Source: Bog-159 sp049511415 (lineage in GTDB: Bacteria; Acidobacteriota; Terriglobia; Bryobacterales; Bryobacteraceae). From it: DNA of 64,000 bases. The DNA lies in contig JBEKYC010000021.1 in assembly GCA_049511415.1 (NCBI GenBank), positions 1-64,000 of the forward strand, read 5' to 3'. Numbering within the stretch: the stretch's first letter is position 1; each line of letters begins with the position of its first letter. This document shows positions 28,374 to 37,393 of the stretch, in pieces. Below the pieces are notes generated by a model, which was not told the origin of the DNA, made no database searches, and was given only the letters and a program-made list of their open reading frames with translations. The translations under genes were made by a program, and so were the position numbers.

Positions 28374-31360
28374 GTGAGAATACAAATCCGAGCGACCCGA
28401 AGAAGCTGGACCTGGCAGCCGTCAAGGCGCTGCTCGGGAAATCCCATGGGCGCGAGTATTGGCGCAGCCTCGAGGACTTGGCCCAGACGGATGCATTCCA
28501 GGACCTGATGCATCGGGAGTTTCCGCGCTACGCGTCGGAATGGGAGGATGTCGACGGCCGGCGCAACTTCATCAAGCTGATGGGCGCGTCGCTGGCGCTG
28601 GCCGGACTTACGGCGTGCACGAGACAGCCGACGGAACTGATTACGCCGTATGTGCGGCAGCCGGAAGAACTGGTGCCAGGCCGGCCGATGATCTTCGCCA
28701 CGGCCATGCCATTGGGTTCCAGTTCGACGGGCTTGCTGGTGGAGAGCCACGAAGGCCGTCCCACCAAAGTAGAAGGCAATGCCATGCACCCGAGCCAGGG
28801 CGCATGCGATGTGTATTCCCAGGCATCCGTGCTCGGGCTTTACGATCCCGACCGTTCGCAGGCCTTGACACTGGACGGTGAAATCCGCTCCTGGGGCTCA
28901 TTTTTGGGCGCGATGCAGTCCTTGATGGCGGAGCAGAAGGTCAAGCAGGGCGCGGGGTTGCGCATCCTGACCGAGACGGTGACTTCGCCCACACTGGCGG
29001 ATCAGATCAAGGGCTTGCTGGCGGCTTATCCGGCTGCCAAGTGGCATCAATGGGAGCCGGCCGGCGCGCACTCCCGGGCGGCGGGTTCCCGGCTGGCGTT
29101 CGGACAGCCATGGAACACGGTTTACGATTTCAGCGGCGCCGACGTGATCGTTTCGCTGGATGCGGATTTCCTGAACTCCGGGCCGGGTAGCCTACGGTAT
29201 GCGCGGCAGTTCGCGGCGCGGCGGCGCGTCCGTGGGGAACAGACCGGCATGAACCGCCTGTACATGGTGGAACCGATGCCCACGCCCACCGGCACCAAGG
29301 CGGACCACCGCATGCCCTTACGCGCGGCCGACGTCGAACAGTTCGCATGGAGCTTGGCGGCGGCGCTCGGCGCGGACACGGGCGGGCGCAAGGGCGCGTC
29401 CACGCCGGCGGACAAATGGATCGGGCCGATCGTCCGCGACCTGCAGCAACACCGCGGCGCAAGCCTGGTGGTCGCCGGAGAGCAACAGAGTGCCGCAGTC
29501 CATGCGCTGGCGCATGCCATGAATGCAGTCTTGGGTAATGCGGGCAAGACGGTGAGCTACACCGATCCAGTGGAAGCGAATCCCGTGGATCAGGTGGCCT
29601 CTTTGCACGAACTGGTAAAGGATCTGGATTCGGGCACGGTGGACCTGGTGGTGATTCTGGGCGGCAACCCGGCATATAACGCACCGGTCGAGTTGGGCTT
29701 CAAAGATCGCTTGAAAAAGGCCGCACAGCGTATCCACCTGAGCCTGCACGAAGACGAGACTAGCGAGCTGTGCAGTTGGCACCTGCCCATGACTCACTAT
29801 CTGGAGACATGGAGCGATTGCCGGGCCCACGACGGCACGGTAACGGTCATGCAGCCTTTGATCGCGCCGCTCTATGCGAGCAAGTCGGCGCACGAAGTCA
29901 TCAGCATGTTGGCCGGGCAGTTGGAACGCAGCCCATACGATATCGTCAAGAGCTATTGGGCGGCGCAACACAAAGGCGCGGATTTTGAAGCCTGGTGGCG
30001 CAAGGCGGTGCACGACGGCATCGTGCCGGATACGGCTTTGCCCGCGAGGAGCGTTGCGCCGCGGACGGGCTGGGCGGCCGCGGCAGCACAACGCGCATCG
30101 GCGCAAGGACTGGAGATCGTCTTCCGGCCGGATCCGGCAGTCTATGACGGCCGCTTCGCCAATAACGGATGGCTGCAGGAGTTCCCGCGGCCCATCACGC
30201 AATTGACCTGGGACAACGCCGCCATCTTCAGCCCGCGCACGGCGGCCGAAAAGGGCGTGGTGAATTCCGATCTGGTGGAGGTCGAGTACCACGGGTACAA
30301 GATGCAGGCGCCCGTATTCATTCAGCCCGGTCATGCGGACGGCTCCGTCACCGTGCATATGGGTTACGGCAGGTGGCGTTCGGGGCACGTCGGCACGCGT
30401 ATCGGCTTTGATGTTTTCGGGATGCGCACGTCTACCGCGTTATGGCAGGATTACGGGCTGGAAGTGCGCAAGGTGGGCAGCGGTTATCTGCTGGTTTCGG
30501 TGCAGGACTATCACACGCTCGACACGGAACGGCACACGATTGAAGCGGCGGACATCGCCGAGTACCGCAAGAATCCCAATGTGATTCAGGAGTCGTTTGA
30601 AGCGCCGCCCAAGGAACTGACGCTCTATCCGGGCTTTACGTACGACAAGTACGCCTGGGGCATGGCAATCGATTTGACGGCCTGTATGGGTTGCGGCGCT
30701 TGCGTGGTGGCGTGCCAGGCCGAGAATAATATCGCCGTGGTGGGCAAGAACGAAGTCCATCACGGGCGCCACATGCATTGGCTGCGCGTCGATAGTTACT
30801 TTAACGGAGCAGTCGAGAACCCGGAGATTTACAGCCAGCCGGTGCCCTGCATGCAGTGCGAAAACGCGCCCTGCGAGCTGGTGTGTCCGGTGCAGGCCAC
30901 GAATCATAGCAGCGAAGGCCTGAACGACATGGTGTACAACCGCTGCGTAGGCACCCGGTATTGCTCGAATAACTGCCCGTATAAGGTCCGCCGATTTAAT
31001 TTCTTTCTGTATTCCGATTTCAAAACGCCCAGTCTAAAGCTGCAACGGAATCCGGACGTCAGTGTGCGAAGTCGCGGCGTGATGGAGAAGTGCACTTACT
31101 GCGTACAGCGGATCAACGAAGCCAAGATCGACGCCGAGAAGAACAACCGCTTCGTGCGGGATGGCGAGATACAGACCGCCTGCCAGCAGACCTGCCCCAC
31201 GGAGGCGATCATCTTCGGCAATATCAATGATCCCACCAGCCGGGTAACGAAGATGAAAGCGGAGAAAACAAATTATGGGCTGCTGGCGGATTTGAACACC
31301 AGGCCACGCACAACCTACCTGGCTGCCCTGCGCAACCCGAACCCGGAGATAGAAACCTAA
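28370..31360 (+). CDS. actB: Alternative complex III, iron-sulfur subunit ActB
   Basis: 996 residues. The start at 28370 overlaps the actA stop. The N-terminus has a Tat-like signal with Arg64-Arg65 (GRRNFIKLMGASLALAGL) and a lipobox Cys83. The first two thirds resemble a molybdopterin oxidoreductase fold without the cofactor, as in other ActB proteins; the last third is a ferredoxin-like part with CMGCGACVVACQAEN, CMQCENAPCELVCPV, CVGTRYCSNNCPYK and CTYCVQRI motifs for [4Fe-4S]/[3Fe-4S] clusters. It faces the periplasm beside ActA. The single fused chain is typical for the family. Confidence 0.95.
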   Translation: MSENTNPSDPKKLDLAAVKALLGKSHGREYWRSLEDLAQTDAFQDLMHREFPRYASEWEDVDGRRNFIKLMGASLALAGLTACTRQPTELITPYVRQPEELVPGRPMIFATAMPLGSSSTGLLVESHEGRPTKVEGNAMHPSQGACDVYSQASVLGLYDPDRSQALTLDGEIRSWGSFLGAMQSLMAEQKVKQGAGLRILTETVTSPTLADQIKGLLAAYPAAKWHQWEPAGAHSRAAGSRLAFGQPWNTVYDFSGADVIVSLDADFLNSGPGSLRYARQFAARRRVRGEQTGMNRLYMVEPMPTPTGTKADHRMPLRAADVEQFAWSLAAALGADTGGRKGASTPADKWIGPIVRDLQQHRGASLVVAGEQQSAAVHALAHAMNAVLGNAGKTVSYTDPVEANPVDQVASLHELVKDLDSGTVDLVVILGGNPAYNAPVELGFKDRLKKAAQRIHLSLHEDETSELCSWHLPMTHYLETWSDCRAHDGTVTVMQPLIAPLYASKSAHEVISMLAGQLERSPYDIVKSYWAAQHKGADFEAWWRKAVHDGIVPDTALPARSVAPRTGWAAAAAQRASAQGLEIVFRPDPAVYDGRFANNGWLQEFPRPITQLTWDNAAIFSPRTAAEKGVVNSDLVEVEYHGYKMQAPVFIQPGHADGSVTVHMGYGRWRSGHVGTRIGFDVFGMRTSTALWQDYGLEVRKVGSGYLLVSVQDYHTLDTERHTIEAADIAEYRKNPNVIQESFEAPPKELTLYPGFTYDKYAWGMAIDLTACMGCGACVVACQAENNIAVVGKNEVHHGRHMHWLRVDSYFNGAVENPEIYSQPVPCMQCENAPCELVCPVQATNHSSEGLNDMVYNRCVGTRYCSNNCPYKVRRFNFFLYSDFKTPSLKLQRNPDVSVRSRGVMEKCTYCVQRINEAKIDAEKNNRFVRDGEIQTACQQTCPTEAIIFGNINDPTSRVTKMKAEKTNYGLLADLNTRPRTTYLAALRNPNPEIET

Positions 31361-31364
31361 GCCG

Positions 31365-32750
31365 ATGGCTGACGAAAGACAAATCGCGGACCAGGAATTA
31401 CCGCCGGCGCCGGTAATTGCCCCCGGTTATACATTCGGCACGGTTACCGACCAGATCGCTTCGGTGGTCCTGACGCGGCGCACGCCGGTTTTCTGGGTGG
31501 CCTGTTTTGCCTCGGGTTTTGCGCTGCTGCTGTTGTTTCTGTGGTCGGTCGTGATGTTGTTAGCCAAAGGCGTGGGTATCTGGGGCATCAAAATTCCGGT
31601 GGGCTGGGGTTTTGCCATTACTAACTTCGTCTGGTGGATCGGTATCGGCCACGCCGGTACGCTCATTTCGGCGATTCTGCTTCTGCTCAACCAAACCTGG
31701 CGTAACTCGATCAACCGTTTCGCCGAGGCGATGACGTTGTTCGCAGTGGCTTGCGCCGGCATGTTCCCGCTCCTGCATATGGGCCGGCCTTGGCTGTTTT
31801 ACTGGATGTTCCCGTATCCCAACTCCATGGGTGTGCAGCCGCAGTTCCGCAGCCCCCTGGTGTGGGACGTTTTTGCGGTTTCCACGTACGCAACAGTTTC
31901 GCTGCTGTTCTGGTTTGTCGGTTTGTTACCCGACCTGGCTACCCTGCGCGACCGGGCTCCGGGCCGGTGGGCGCGCGGCATATACGGCATCCTCGCCATG
32001 GGCTGGCGCGGGTCGGCGCGGCATTGGTCGAACCACGAGATGGCATCGCTGCTGCTGGCCGGACTGGCCACGCCGCTGGTGCTATCGGTCCACACGGTGG
32101 TCAGCTTTGATTTCACGGTCGCCATCGTTCCAGGCTGGCACAGCACATTCTTTCCACCGTATTTCGTGGCGGGCGCGATCTATTCCGGATTCGCCATGGT
32201 TTTGGTGCTGGCGATCCCGCTGCGCTGGGTGTATGGGCTGCAAGGCCTGATTACCGACAAGCATCTGGAGAACTCCGCCAAGGTGATGTTAGCGACGGGG
32301 CTGATCGTAGCTTACGCCTACATCCTGGAGTCGTTCACGGCTTGGTATAGCGGCAATGTCTACGAGACCGCGGCGATTTGGAACCGCATGACCGGGCCGT
32401 ACGCCGGAGCTTATTGGCTGTTGATTTCTTGCAATATCCTGGCGCCGCAGATGTTGTGGTTTAAGCGTGTGCGCAGCAAGCCGATTTTCCTGTTCATCTC
32501 ATCGCTGGTGGTGCTGGTGGGCATGTGGCTGGAGCGGTTCGTTATTATTGTTTCGAGCCTGGCGCAGGATTACTTGGTATCTTCCTGGCGCGTGTTCACA
32601 CCCACCCGCTGGGACTGGGCGACTTACGTGGGCACCATCGGGTTATTCACGTTCCTGTTCTTCCTGTTTATCCGATTATTGCCGATGATCTCGATTTTCG
32701 AAGTGCGGACGTTGCTGCCACAAGCCAAAGTGGAGGATGAGAGGGCATGA
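31365..32750 (+). CDS. actC: Alternative complex III, NrfD-like membrane subunit ActC
   Basis: 461 residues with about ten membrane segments of the NrfD/PsrC type, for example FVWWIGIGHAGTLISAILLL. The subunit provides a menaquinol-binding site and may take part in proton translocation in alternative complex III. It starts 4 bases after actB and its stop overlaps actD (ATGA). Confidence 0.95.
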   Translation: MADERQIADQELPPAPVIAPGYTFGTVTDQIASVVLTRRTPVFWVACFASGFALLLLFLWSVVMLLAKGVGIWGIKIPVGWGFAITNFVWWIGIGHAGTLISAILLLLNQTWRNSINRFAEAMTLFAVACAGMFPLLHMGRPWLFYWMFPYPNSMGVQPQFRSPLVWDVFAVSTYATVSLLFWFVGLLPDLATLRDRAPGRWARGIYGILAMGWRGSARHWSNHEMASLLLAGLATPLVLSVHTVVSFDFTVAIVPGWHSTFFPPYFVAGAIYSGFAMVLVLAIPLRWVYGLQGLITDKHLENSAKVMLATGLIVAYAYILESFTAWYSGNVYETAAIWNRMTGPYAGAYWLLISCNILAPQMLWFKRVRSKPIFLFISSLVVLVGMWLERFVIIVSSLAQDYLVSSWRVFTPTRWDWATYVGTIGLFTFLFFLFIRLLPMISIFEVRTLLPQAKVEDERA

Positions 32751-33280
32751 AACCGCCGATTTACGGTGTGATGGCGGAGTTCGACAATCCAACCGCTCTG
32801 GTGGCGGCCGCCAAAGAGGCGCGCGCGCGGGGATACCGCAAATTGGACGCGTACACACCGTTCCCCATCGAGGAACTTACCGAAGCCCTGCATTTGCCCA
32901 AAAGCAAGCTACCTTTGATTGTGCTGATCGGAGGAATACTGGGTGGCATTACGGGCTATCTGATGCAGTATTATGTGACGGTTATCTATTTCCCGATTAA
33001 TATAGGCGGCCGTCCGCTCCATAGCTGGCCCATGTATATCGTCATCACCTTTGAGTTGACCGTATTATTCGCGGCGGTTTCCGCGGTTTTTGGTTTGCTG
33101 GCGTTGTGTGGTCTACCGATGCCCTACCATCCGGTTTTCAACGTGCCGCGTTTCGCGCTGGCCTCGCGGAACCGCTTTTTCTTGTGCATCGAGGCCCGTG
33201 ACCCGTTATTTGACCGTAAGGGCACGGAGAGTTTTTTGGAGAGTCTGAATGCGCGGGAGGTGTCGGAAGTTGCGCACTAA
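32747..33280 (+). CDS. actD: Alternative complex III, membrane subunit ActD
   Basis: 177 residues. An N-terminal soluble segment (PPIYGVMAEFDNPTALVAAA) and two membrane helices (LIVLIGGILGGITGYLMQYY; YIVITFELTVLFAAVSAVFG) match ActD (DUF3341). It packs against ActC. The 3' end overlaps the start of actE by about 30 bases. Confidence 0.93.
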   Translation: MKPPIYGVMAEFDNPTALVAAAKEARARGYRKLDAYTPFPIEELTEALHLPKSKLPLIVLIGGILGGITGYLMQYYVTVIYFPINIGGRPLHSWPMYIVITFELTVLFAAVSAVFGLLALCGLPMPYHPVFNVPRFALASRNRFFLCIEARDPLFDRKGTESFLESLNAREVSEVAH

Positions 33281-33878
33281 CTCCCAGGCTCGGGCGGGGC
33301 GCGAGATTTTTGTGGTTGGCGCGGCCGTGGTTCTGCTCGCGGCCACGCTCACGGGTTGCCGGCAGGACATGCAGGATCAGCCCAAGTTCATCCCGCTGCG
33401 GCCCACATCCTTTTTTGCCGACGGCCGCTCCGAACGTCCGCTGGTGGAAGGCACGGTGGCGCGCGGGCATTTGAACGCGGACACGGCCTTTTATACGGGT
33501 AGCCTCAACGGCAAGCCGGTGGATACGTTTCCGTTCCCCGTTACGCGCGAGGTGTTGGCCCGCGGCCAGGAACGTTTCAACATCTACTGCTCGCCGTGTC
33601 ACGACAAGTTAGGAACGGGTAACGGCATGATCGTGCGGCGCGGCTATCGTCATCCGCCCTCCTATCATATCGATCGGCTGCGGCAGGTGGCTCACGGATA
33701 CATCTTCGACGTGATCACCAATGGATTCGGCGCCATGCCTGACTACGCCGCCCAGGTATCGCCATACGACCGGTGGGCGATCGTAGCTTATATTCGCGTA
33801 CTGCAGTTTAGCCGGCACGCGCCTCTGGCGGATGTGCCCGAGGCGCGTAACGAGTTGGCTAAGGGAGGGACGAAGTAA
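33249..33878 (+). CDS. actE: Alternative complex III, monohaem cytochrome c lipoprotein ActE
   Basis: 209 residues. The signal peptide ends in a lipobox (LAATLTGC), so the protein is probably a lipoprotein. One haem site, YCSPCHD, with Met in GFGAMPDYA as the likely sixth ligand. It should carry electrons from ActA/ActB to the caa3 oxidase. The ATG at 33249 overlaps actD; a TTG at 33270 is another possible start. Its stop overlaps the actF start (TAATG). Confidence 0.93.
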   Translation: MRGRCRKLRTNSQARAGREIFVVGAAVVLLAATLTGCRQDMQDQPKFIPLRPTSFFADGRSERPLVEGTVARGHLNADTAFYTGSLNGKPVDTFPFPVTREVLARGQERFNIYCSPCHDKLGTGNGMIVRRGYRHPPSYHIDRLRQVAHGYIFDVITNGFGAMPDYAAQVSPYDRWAIVAYIRVLQFSRHAPLADVPEARNELAKGGTK

Positions 33879-35080
33879 TGCCGGCCGCGGCCCAAGACCG
33901 TTCCTTCGCCATGCCGCCGGATTTGCTGGCGGATATGCGGGGCTGGCGCACCCGCTTGCTGATCGTTGGCATTGTGGCCCTGGCGATCTGCATCATCGGC
34001 GGCTTTTTCAATGCGGATCAGTTCTACCGCTCGTATATCTGGTGTTACATGTTCTTCATCGGCGTGCCGCTGGGAGCCACGGCGCTGCTGATGTTGCAGT
34101 ATCTGACGGGCGGCGCTTGGGGTACGGTGATCCGGCGGCCATGCGAGGCGGCGGCGCGCACATTTCCTTTGCTTCTCATTCTGTTCCTGCCAATCGTAAT
34201 CGGCATCCCGCGCCTGTACGAATGGTCGCACCCCGATATCGTGGCCCACGACGCCCTTCTACGCCATAAGCACATTTATCTGAACGTGCCGTTTTTCCTG
34301 ATTCGGGCGGCTGTGTACTTTGCGGGATGGACGCTGATCGCCCACTTGCTCTACAAATGGTCGGGCGACCAGGACAAGGGCGACACCCGCGCGGCCAGCC
34401 GTCTGACGGCTATCAGCGCTCCGGGCCTGATCTTCTACGGGTTCAGCGTGACATTCATGGCGATCGACTGGATTCTTTCCATCAATCCGCACTGGTTCTC
34501 CACCATATTCGGCCTTCTGTTTATTGCCGGCGAGGGACTATCCGCGCTCGCGTTCCTGGTTTGTCTTTTGGTGTTTCTCTCCAGCCGGCAGCCGATGTCG
34601 GATGTGCTGACGCACCGTCATTTGCATGATGTGGGCAAGTTATTGCTGGCGTTCGTGATGGTTTGGGCCTATTTCTCGTTCTCGCAGTTACTCGTAATCT
34701 GGTCCGGCAACTTACCCGAAGAAATTCCCTGGTACCGCAACCGGTTTTCCGGCGGGTGGCAATATATGGGAGTGGCACTGGTCTTTCTGCACTTCGCGTT
34801 TCCGTTCGCGTTGCTGCTGTCCCGCGACCTGAAGCGGGATTTCCGCCTGCTGCGCGCGGTGGCGGTGCTGGTGATCGTGATGCGCTTCGTGGATTTGTAT
34901 TGGGTGGTCGCGCCGGATTTCCATAAAATGCAATTCAGCATCAGTTGGATGGACTTTGTGGCGCCAATCGGGATCGGCGGCATCTGGCTGGCTGCGTTCT
35001 TGTGGCAACTGGCCGCGCGGCCGTTGATGCCGGTAAACGATCCACACTTAGAGGAGGCTTTGGCGCATGGCCGGGAATAA
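33878..35080 (+). CDS. actF: Alternative complex III, NrfD-like membrane subunit ActF
   Basis: 400 residues with about ten membrane helices, the second large integral subunit of alternative complex III, a distant relative of ActC. YGFSVTFMAIDWILSINPHW and IWSGNLPEEIPWY are conserved in ActF proteins. It overlaps the next gene by 14 bases. Confidence 0.93.
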   Translation: MPAAAQDRSFAMPPDLLADMRGWRTRLLIVGIVALAICIIGGFFNADQFYRSYIWCYMFFIGVPLGATALLMLQYLTGGAWGTVIRRPCEAAARTFPLLLILFLPIVIGIPRLYEWSHPDIVAHDALLRHKHIYLNVPFFLIRAAVYFAGWTLIAHLLYKWSGDQDKGDTRAASRLTAISAPGLIFYGFSVTFMAIDWILSINPHWFSTIFGLLFIAGEGLSALAFLVCLLVFLSSRQPMSDVLTHRHLHDVGKLLLAFVMVWAYFSFSQLLVIWSGNLPEEIPWYRNRFSGGWQYMGVALVFLHFAFPFALLLSRDLKRDFRLLRAVAVLVIVMRFVDLYWVVAPDFHKMQFSISWMDFVAPIGIGGIWLAAFLWQLAARPLMPVNDPHLEEALAHGRE

Positions 35081-35516
35081 TATGCCGGGCGAAGATCTCC
35101 GCAATCCGCACGTCCGCCACGAACCGGGCGACGTGAACGCCGTCTTCCTGACCAAATTCGGGATTGGAATGGCCCTCCTGATCGTGGTCTTTCTGTTCGG
35201 TCTATGGGGGCTTTTTGAGTATTTTGTGAAACGCGAAGCGGTTCTCTCGCTGCCTTCCGGGGCCTCCATGGTTTCTCCGCAGAAACTGCCCCCGGAACCG
35301 CGCCTCCAGGCGCATCCGGCACATGACATGCAGGAGATGCTGGCCTCGGAGGACCGGGAATTGGGAGAGTATGGGTGGGTCGATCAGCAGAAGGGTATTG
35401 TGCGCATACCGGTCGACCGCGCTATGGATATCATCGCCCAGAAAGGATTGCCCGTGCTGACGAACCCGGATTTATCGATCGGTGCGAAGGCTCAATCCCG
35501 CAAGAAGACGCAATGA
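35067..35516 (+). CDS. Single-helix protein of the ACIII-oxidase cluster
   Basis: 149 residues. One membrane helix near the N-terminus (MALLIVVFLFGLWGLFEYFV) and a periplasmic tail with DRELGEYGWVDQQKGIVRIP followed by VDRAMDIIAQKGLP. The GYxDxxxGxxRxPIDxAM-like tail is seen in small proteins between actF and SCO in other ACIII clusters. A role in assembly or in linking complex III to the oxidase is likely but not shown. The stop overlaps the SCO start (ATGA). Confidence 0.75.
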   Translation: MAGNNMPGEDLRNPHVRHEPGDVNAVFLTKFGIGMALLIVVFLFGLWGLFEYFVKREAVLSLPSGASMVSPQKLPPEPRLQAHPAHDMQEMLASEDRELGEYGWVDQQKGIVRIPVDRAMDIIAQKGLPVLTNPDLSIGAKAQSRKKTQ

Positions 35517-36382
35517 CTTTACGCAGATGCTTGATGATCGCGCTGGTTTCGGCCGCCGTGGCGAAGGCGCAACCCGGCCAACTGGCGCCGGCGCAGCCAT
35601 CGTCCTTACGGGATCCCAACTCCAGGCCCGCGCCTTTGCCGGCCGCGCTGGAGGGCGTCACGATCGAACAGAATCTCAATCACCAGGCGCCGCTCGATCT
35701 CCAGTTTCGCGACGAGTTTGGCCGCTCGCTGCCGCTTTCGACTTACTTCAGCGGTAATAAGCCGGTGATTCTGGCCTTGGTTTATTACACCTGTCCCATG
35801 CTTTGTAACATGGTGCTGAACGGCTTGGAGAGCAGCTTGCGGCCCATCACGCTCGATCCGGGGAAGGACTTCGAGGTTGTTGCTGTGAGTTTCGATCCGC
35901 GCGATACGCCGGAAATCGCGGCGGCCAAGAAGGCGAGTTACCTACGCCGTTTCCGGCGTCCGGGCGCCGATAACGGATGGCATTTCCTTACTGGCGACGA
36001 AGCCTCCATAACAGCGCTGACTTCGGCGGTTGGGTTCCGTTATAGGTTCGACGCAGCCACCGGACAGTTCGCGCATGTCAGCGCCATCATGATTTTGACC
36101 CCGCAAGGGAAACTGTCCCGGTATTTCTATGGCGTGGAGTATGCGCCGCGTGACGTGCGCCTGGGTCTGGTGGAGGCCTCCCAAAACAAGATCGGTAATC
36201 CGGTGGATCAGATTTTGCTGTTCTGCTATCACTACGATCCCGCTACCGGTAAGTACGGCGCAATTGCGATGAATATGGTCCGCTTCGCCGGCGCTTCATT
36301 TGTTTTAATCTGCGGCACATTTCTGTTCGTGGCATGGCGCCGCGACTGGCGTGTCGACCGCCAATGGACAAAGAGTAGATAA
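35513..36382 (+). CDS. SCO1/SenC copper chaperone
   Basis: 289 residues. A signal peptide (CLMIALVSAAVAKAQ) leads to a thioredoxin fold with the copper site CPMLC in YYTCPMLCNMVLNGLE; the distal His is likely in FAHVSAIMIL. SCO proteins load the CuA centre of oxidase subunit II, encoded next. A C-terminal helix (FVLICGTFLFVAWRRDW) anchors the protein a second time. ATG 35513 overlaps the upstream stop. Confidence 0.93.
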   Translation: MTLRRCLMIALVSAAVAKAQPGQLAPAQPSSLRDPNSRPAPLPAALEGVTIEQNLNHQAPLDLQFRDEFGRSLPLSTYFSGNKPVILALVYYTCPMLCNMVLNGLESSLRPITLDPGKDFEVVAVSFDPRDTPEIAAAKKASYLRRFRRPGADNGWHFLTGDEASITALTSAVGFRYRFDAATGQFAHVSAIMILTPQGKLSRYFYGVEYAPRDVRLGLVEASQNKIGNPVDQILLFCYHYDPATGKYGAIAMNMVRFAGASFVLICGTFLFVAWRRDWRVDRQWTKSR

Positions 36383-36387
36383 ATTTC

Positions 36388-37389
36388 ATGGGCTCAGAGC
36401 TACCTCTATTTCCGGTTCAGGCATCCACAATCGCCCCCAGGGTCGATCACCTGCTGTATTTCATGCTGGCGGTAGCGGTTTTGTTTACGTTGGGTATTTT
36501 TCTATCGATTTTCTACTTCGCAATCAAGTACCGGCGCCGTTCGGAGTCCGAGATACCGGTGGTGTCACACGAGGGCATGACGCTGGAAATCGCCTGGACG
36601 GTGATTCCCTTCCTTCTGACGATGGTAATGTTCGTTTGGGGAGCCAGCGTTTTCTTCGCCACATCGCGTCCGCCCGACGACGCCAAGCAGGTCTATGTAG
36701 TCGCCAAGCGTTGGATGTGGAAGCTGCAGCACATGGAAGGGCAACGCGAGATCAACGAGCTGCATATCCCGGTGGGGCAAGCCGTCAAATTGACGATGAC
36801 TTCCGAGGATGTGATCCACAGTTTCTTTGTCCCCGCTTTCCGGACTAAGGCGGATGTGCTTCCGGGAAGATATACCACGACCTGGTTTCAACCGACCAAG
36901 CCCGGAAAGTACCATTTATTCTGCGCGCAGTATTGCGGCACCAAGCATTCCGGTATGATTGGCTGGATCTACGTGATGGAGCCGCAAGACTACCAGGCGT
37001 GGCTGGCCGGCGGGACGACCGGATCCCTGGCGTCCAGCGGCGAGCAGTTGTTCCAGGTGCTGGCGTGCGCCAACTGCCACCATCTTGACAGCCCCGGCCG
37101 GTGCCCCAACCTGCGCAACCTTTATGGCAGCCGGGTCGAGTTAGCCGATGGAAGTACGGTGACGGCGGATGAAGGTTACATCCGCGAGTCCATCCTGAAC
37201 CCGTCAGCCAAGATCGTGGCCGGCTATCAGAACGTGATGCCGACATTTCAGGGGCTGGTCACGGAAGAAAACGTACTGCAATTAATCGAATACGTTAAAT
37301 CTCTTACTCCCAAGCCGGGCCCCATTCAAACCAAGTCCGGAGCGCAAGCCAAATCCATCGTGCGGGAGACGGCCAAGGAAAAGCAATAG
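36388..37389 (+). CDS. coxB: Cytochrome c oxidase subunit II with fused cytochrome c (caa3 type)
   Basis: 333 residues. Two N-terminal membrane helices, a CuA cupredoxin domain with CAQYCGTKHSGM, and a C-terminal cytochrome c domain with CANCHH. The fusion marks a caa3 oxidase, which can accept electrons directly from the ActE/ACIII side. Located straight after SCO, whose product matures CuA. Confidence 0.95.
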   Translation: MGSELPLFPVQASTIAPRVDHLLYFMLAVAVLFTLGIFLSIFYFAIKYRRRSESEIPVVSHEGMTLEIAWTVIPFLLTMVMFVWGASVFFATSRPPDDAKQVYVVAKRWMWKLQHMEGQREINELHIPVGQAVKLTMTSEDVIHSFFVPAFRTKADVLPGRYTTTWFQPTKPGKYHLFCAQYCGTKHSGMIGWIYVMEPQDYQAWLAGGTTGSLASSGEQLFQVLACANCHHLDSPGRCPNLRNLYGSRVELADGSTVTADEGYIRESILNPSAKIVAGYQNVMPTFQGLVTEENVLQLIEYVKSLTPKPGPIQTKSGAQAKSIVRETAKEKQ

Positions 37390-37393
37390 GATT

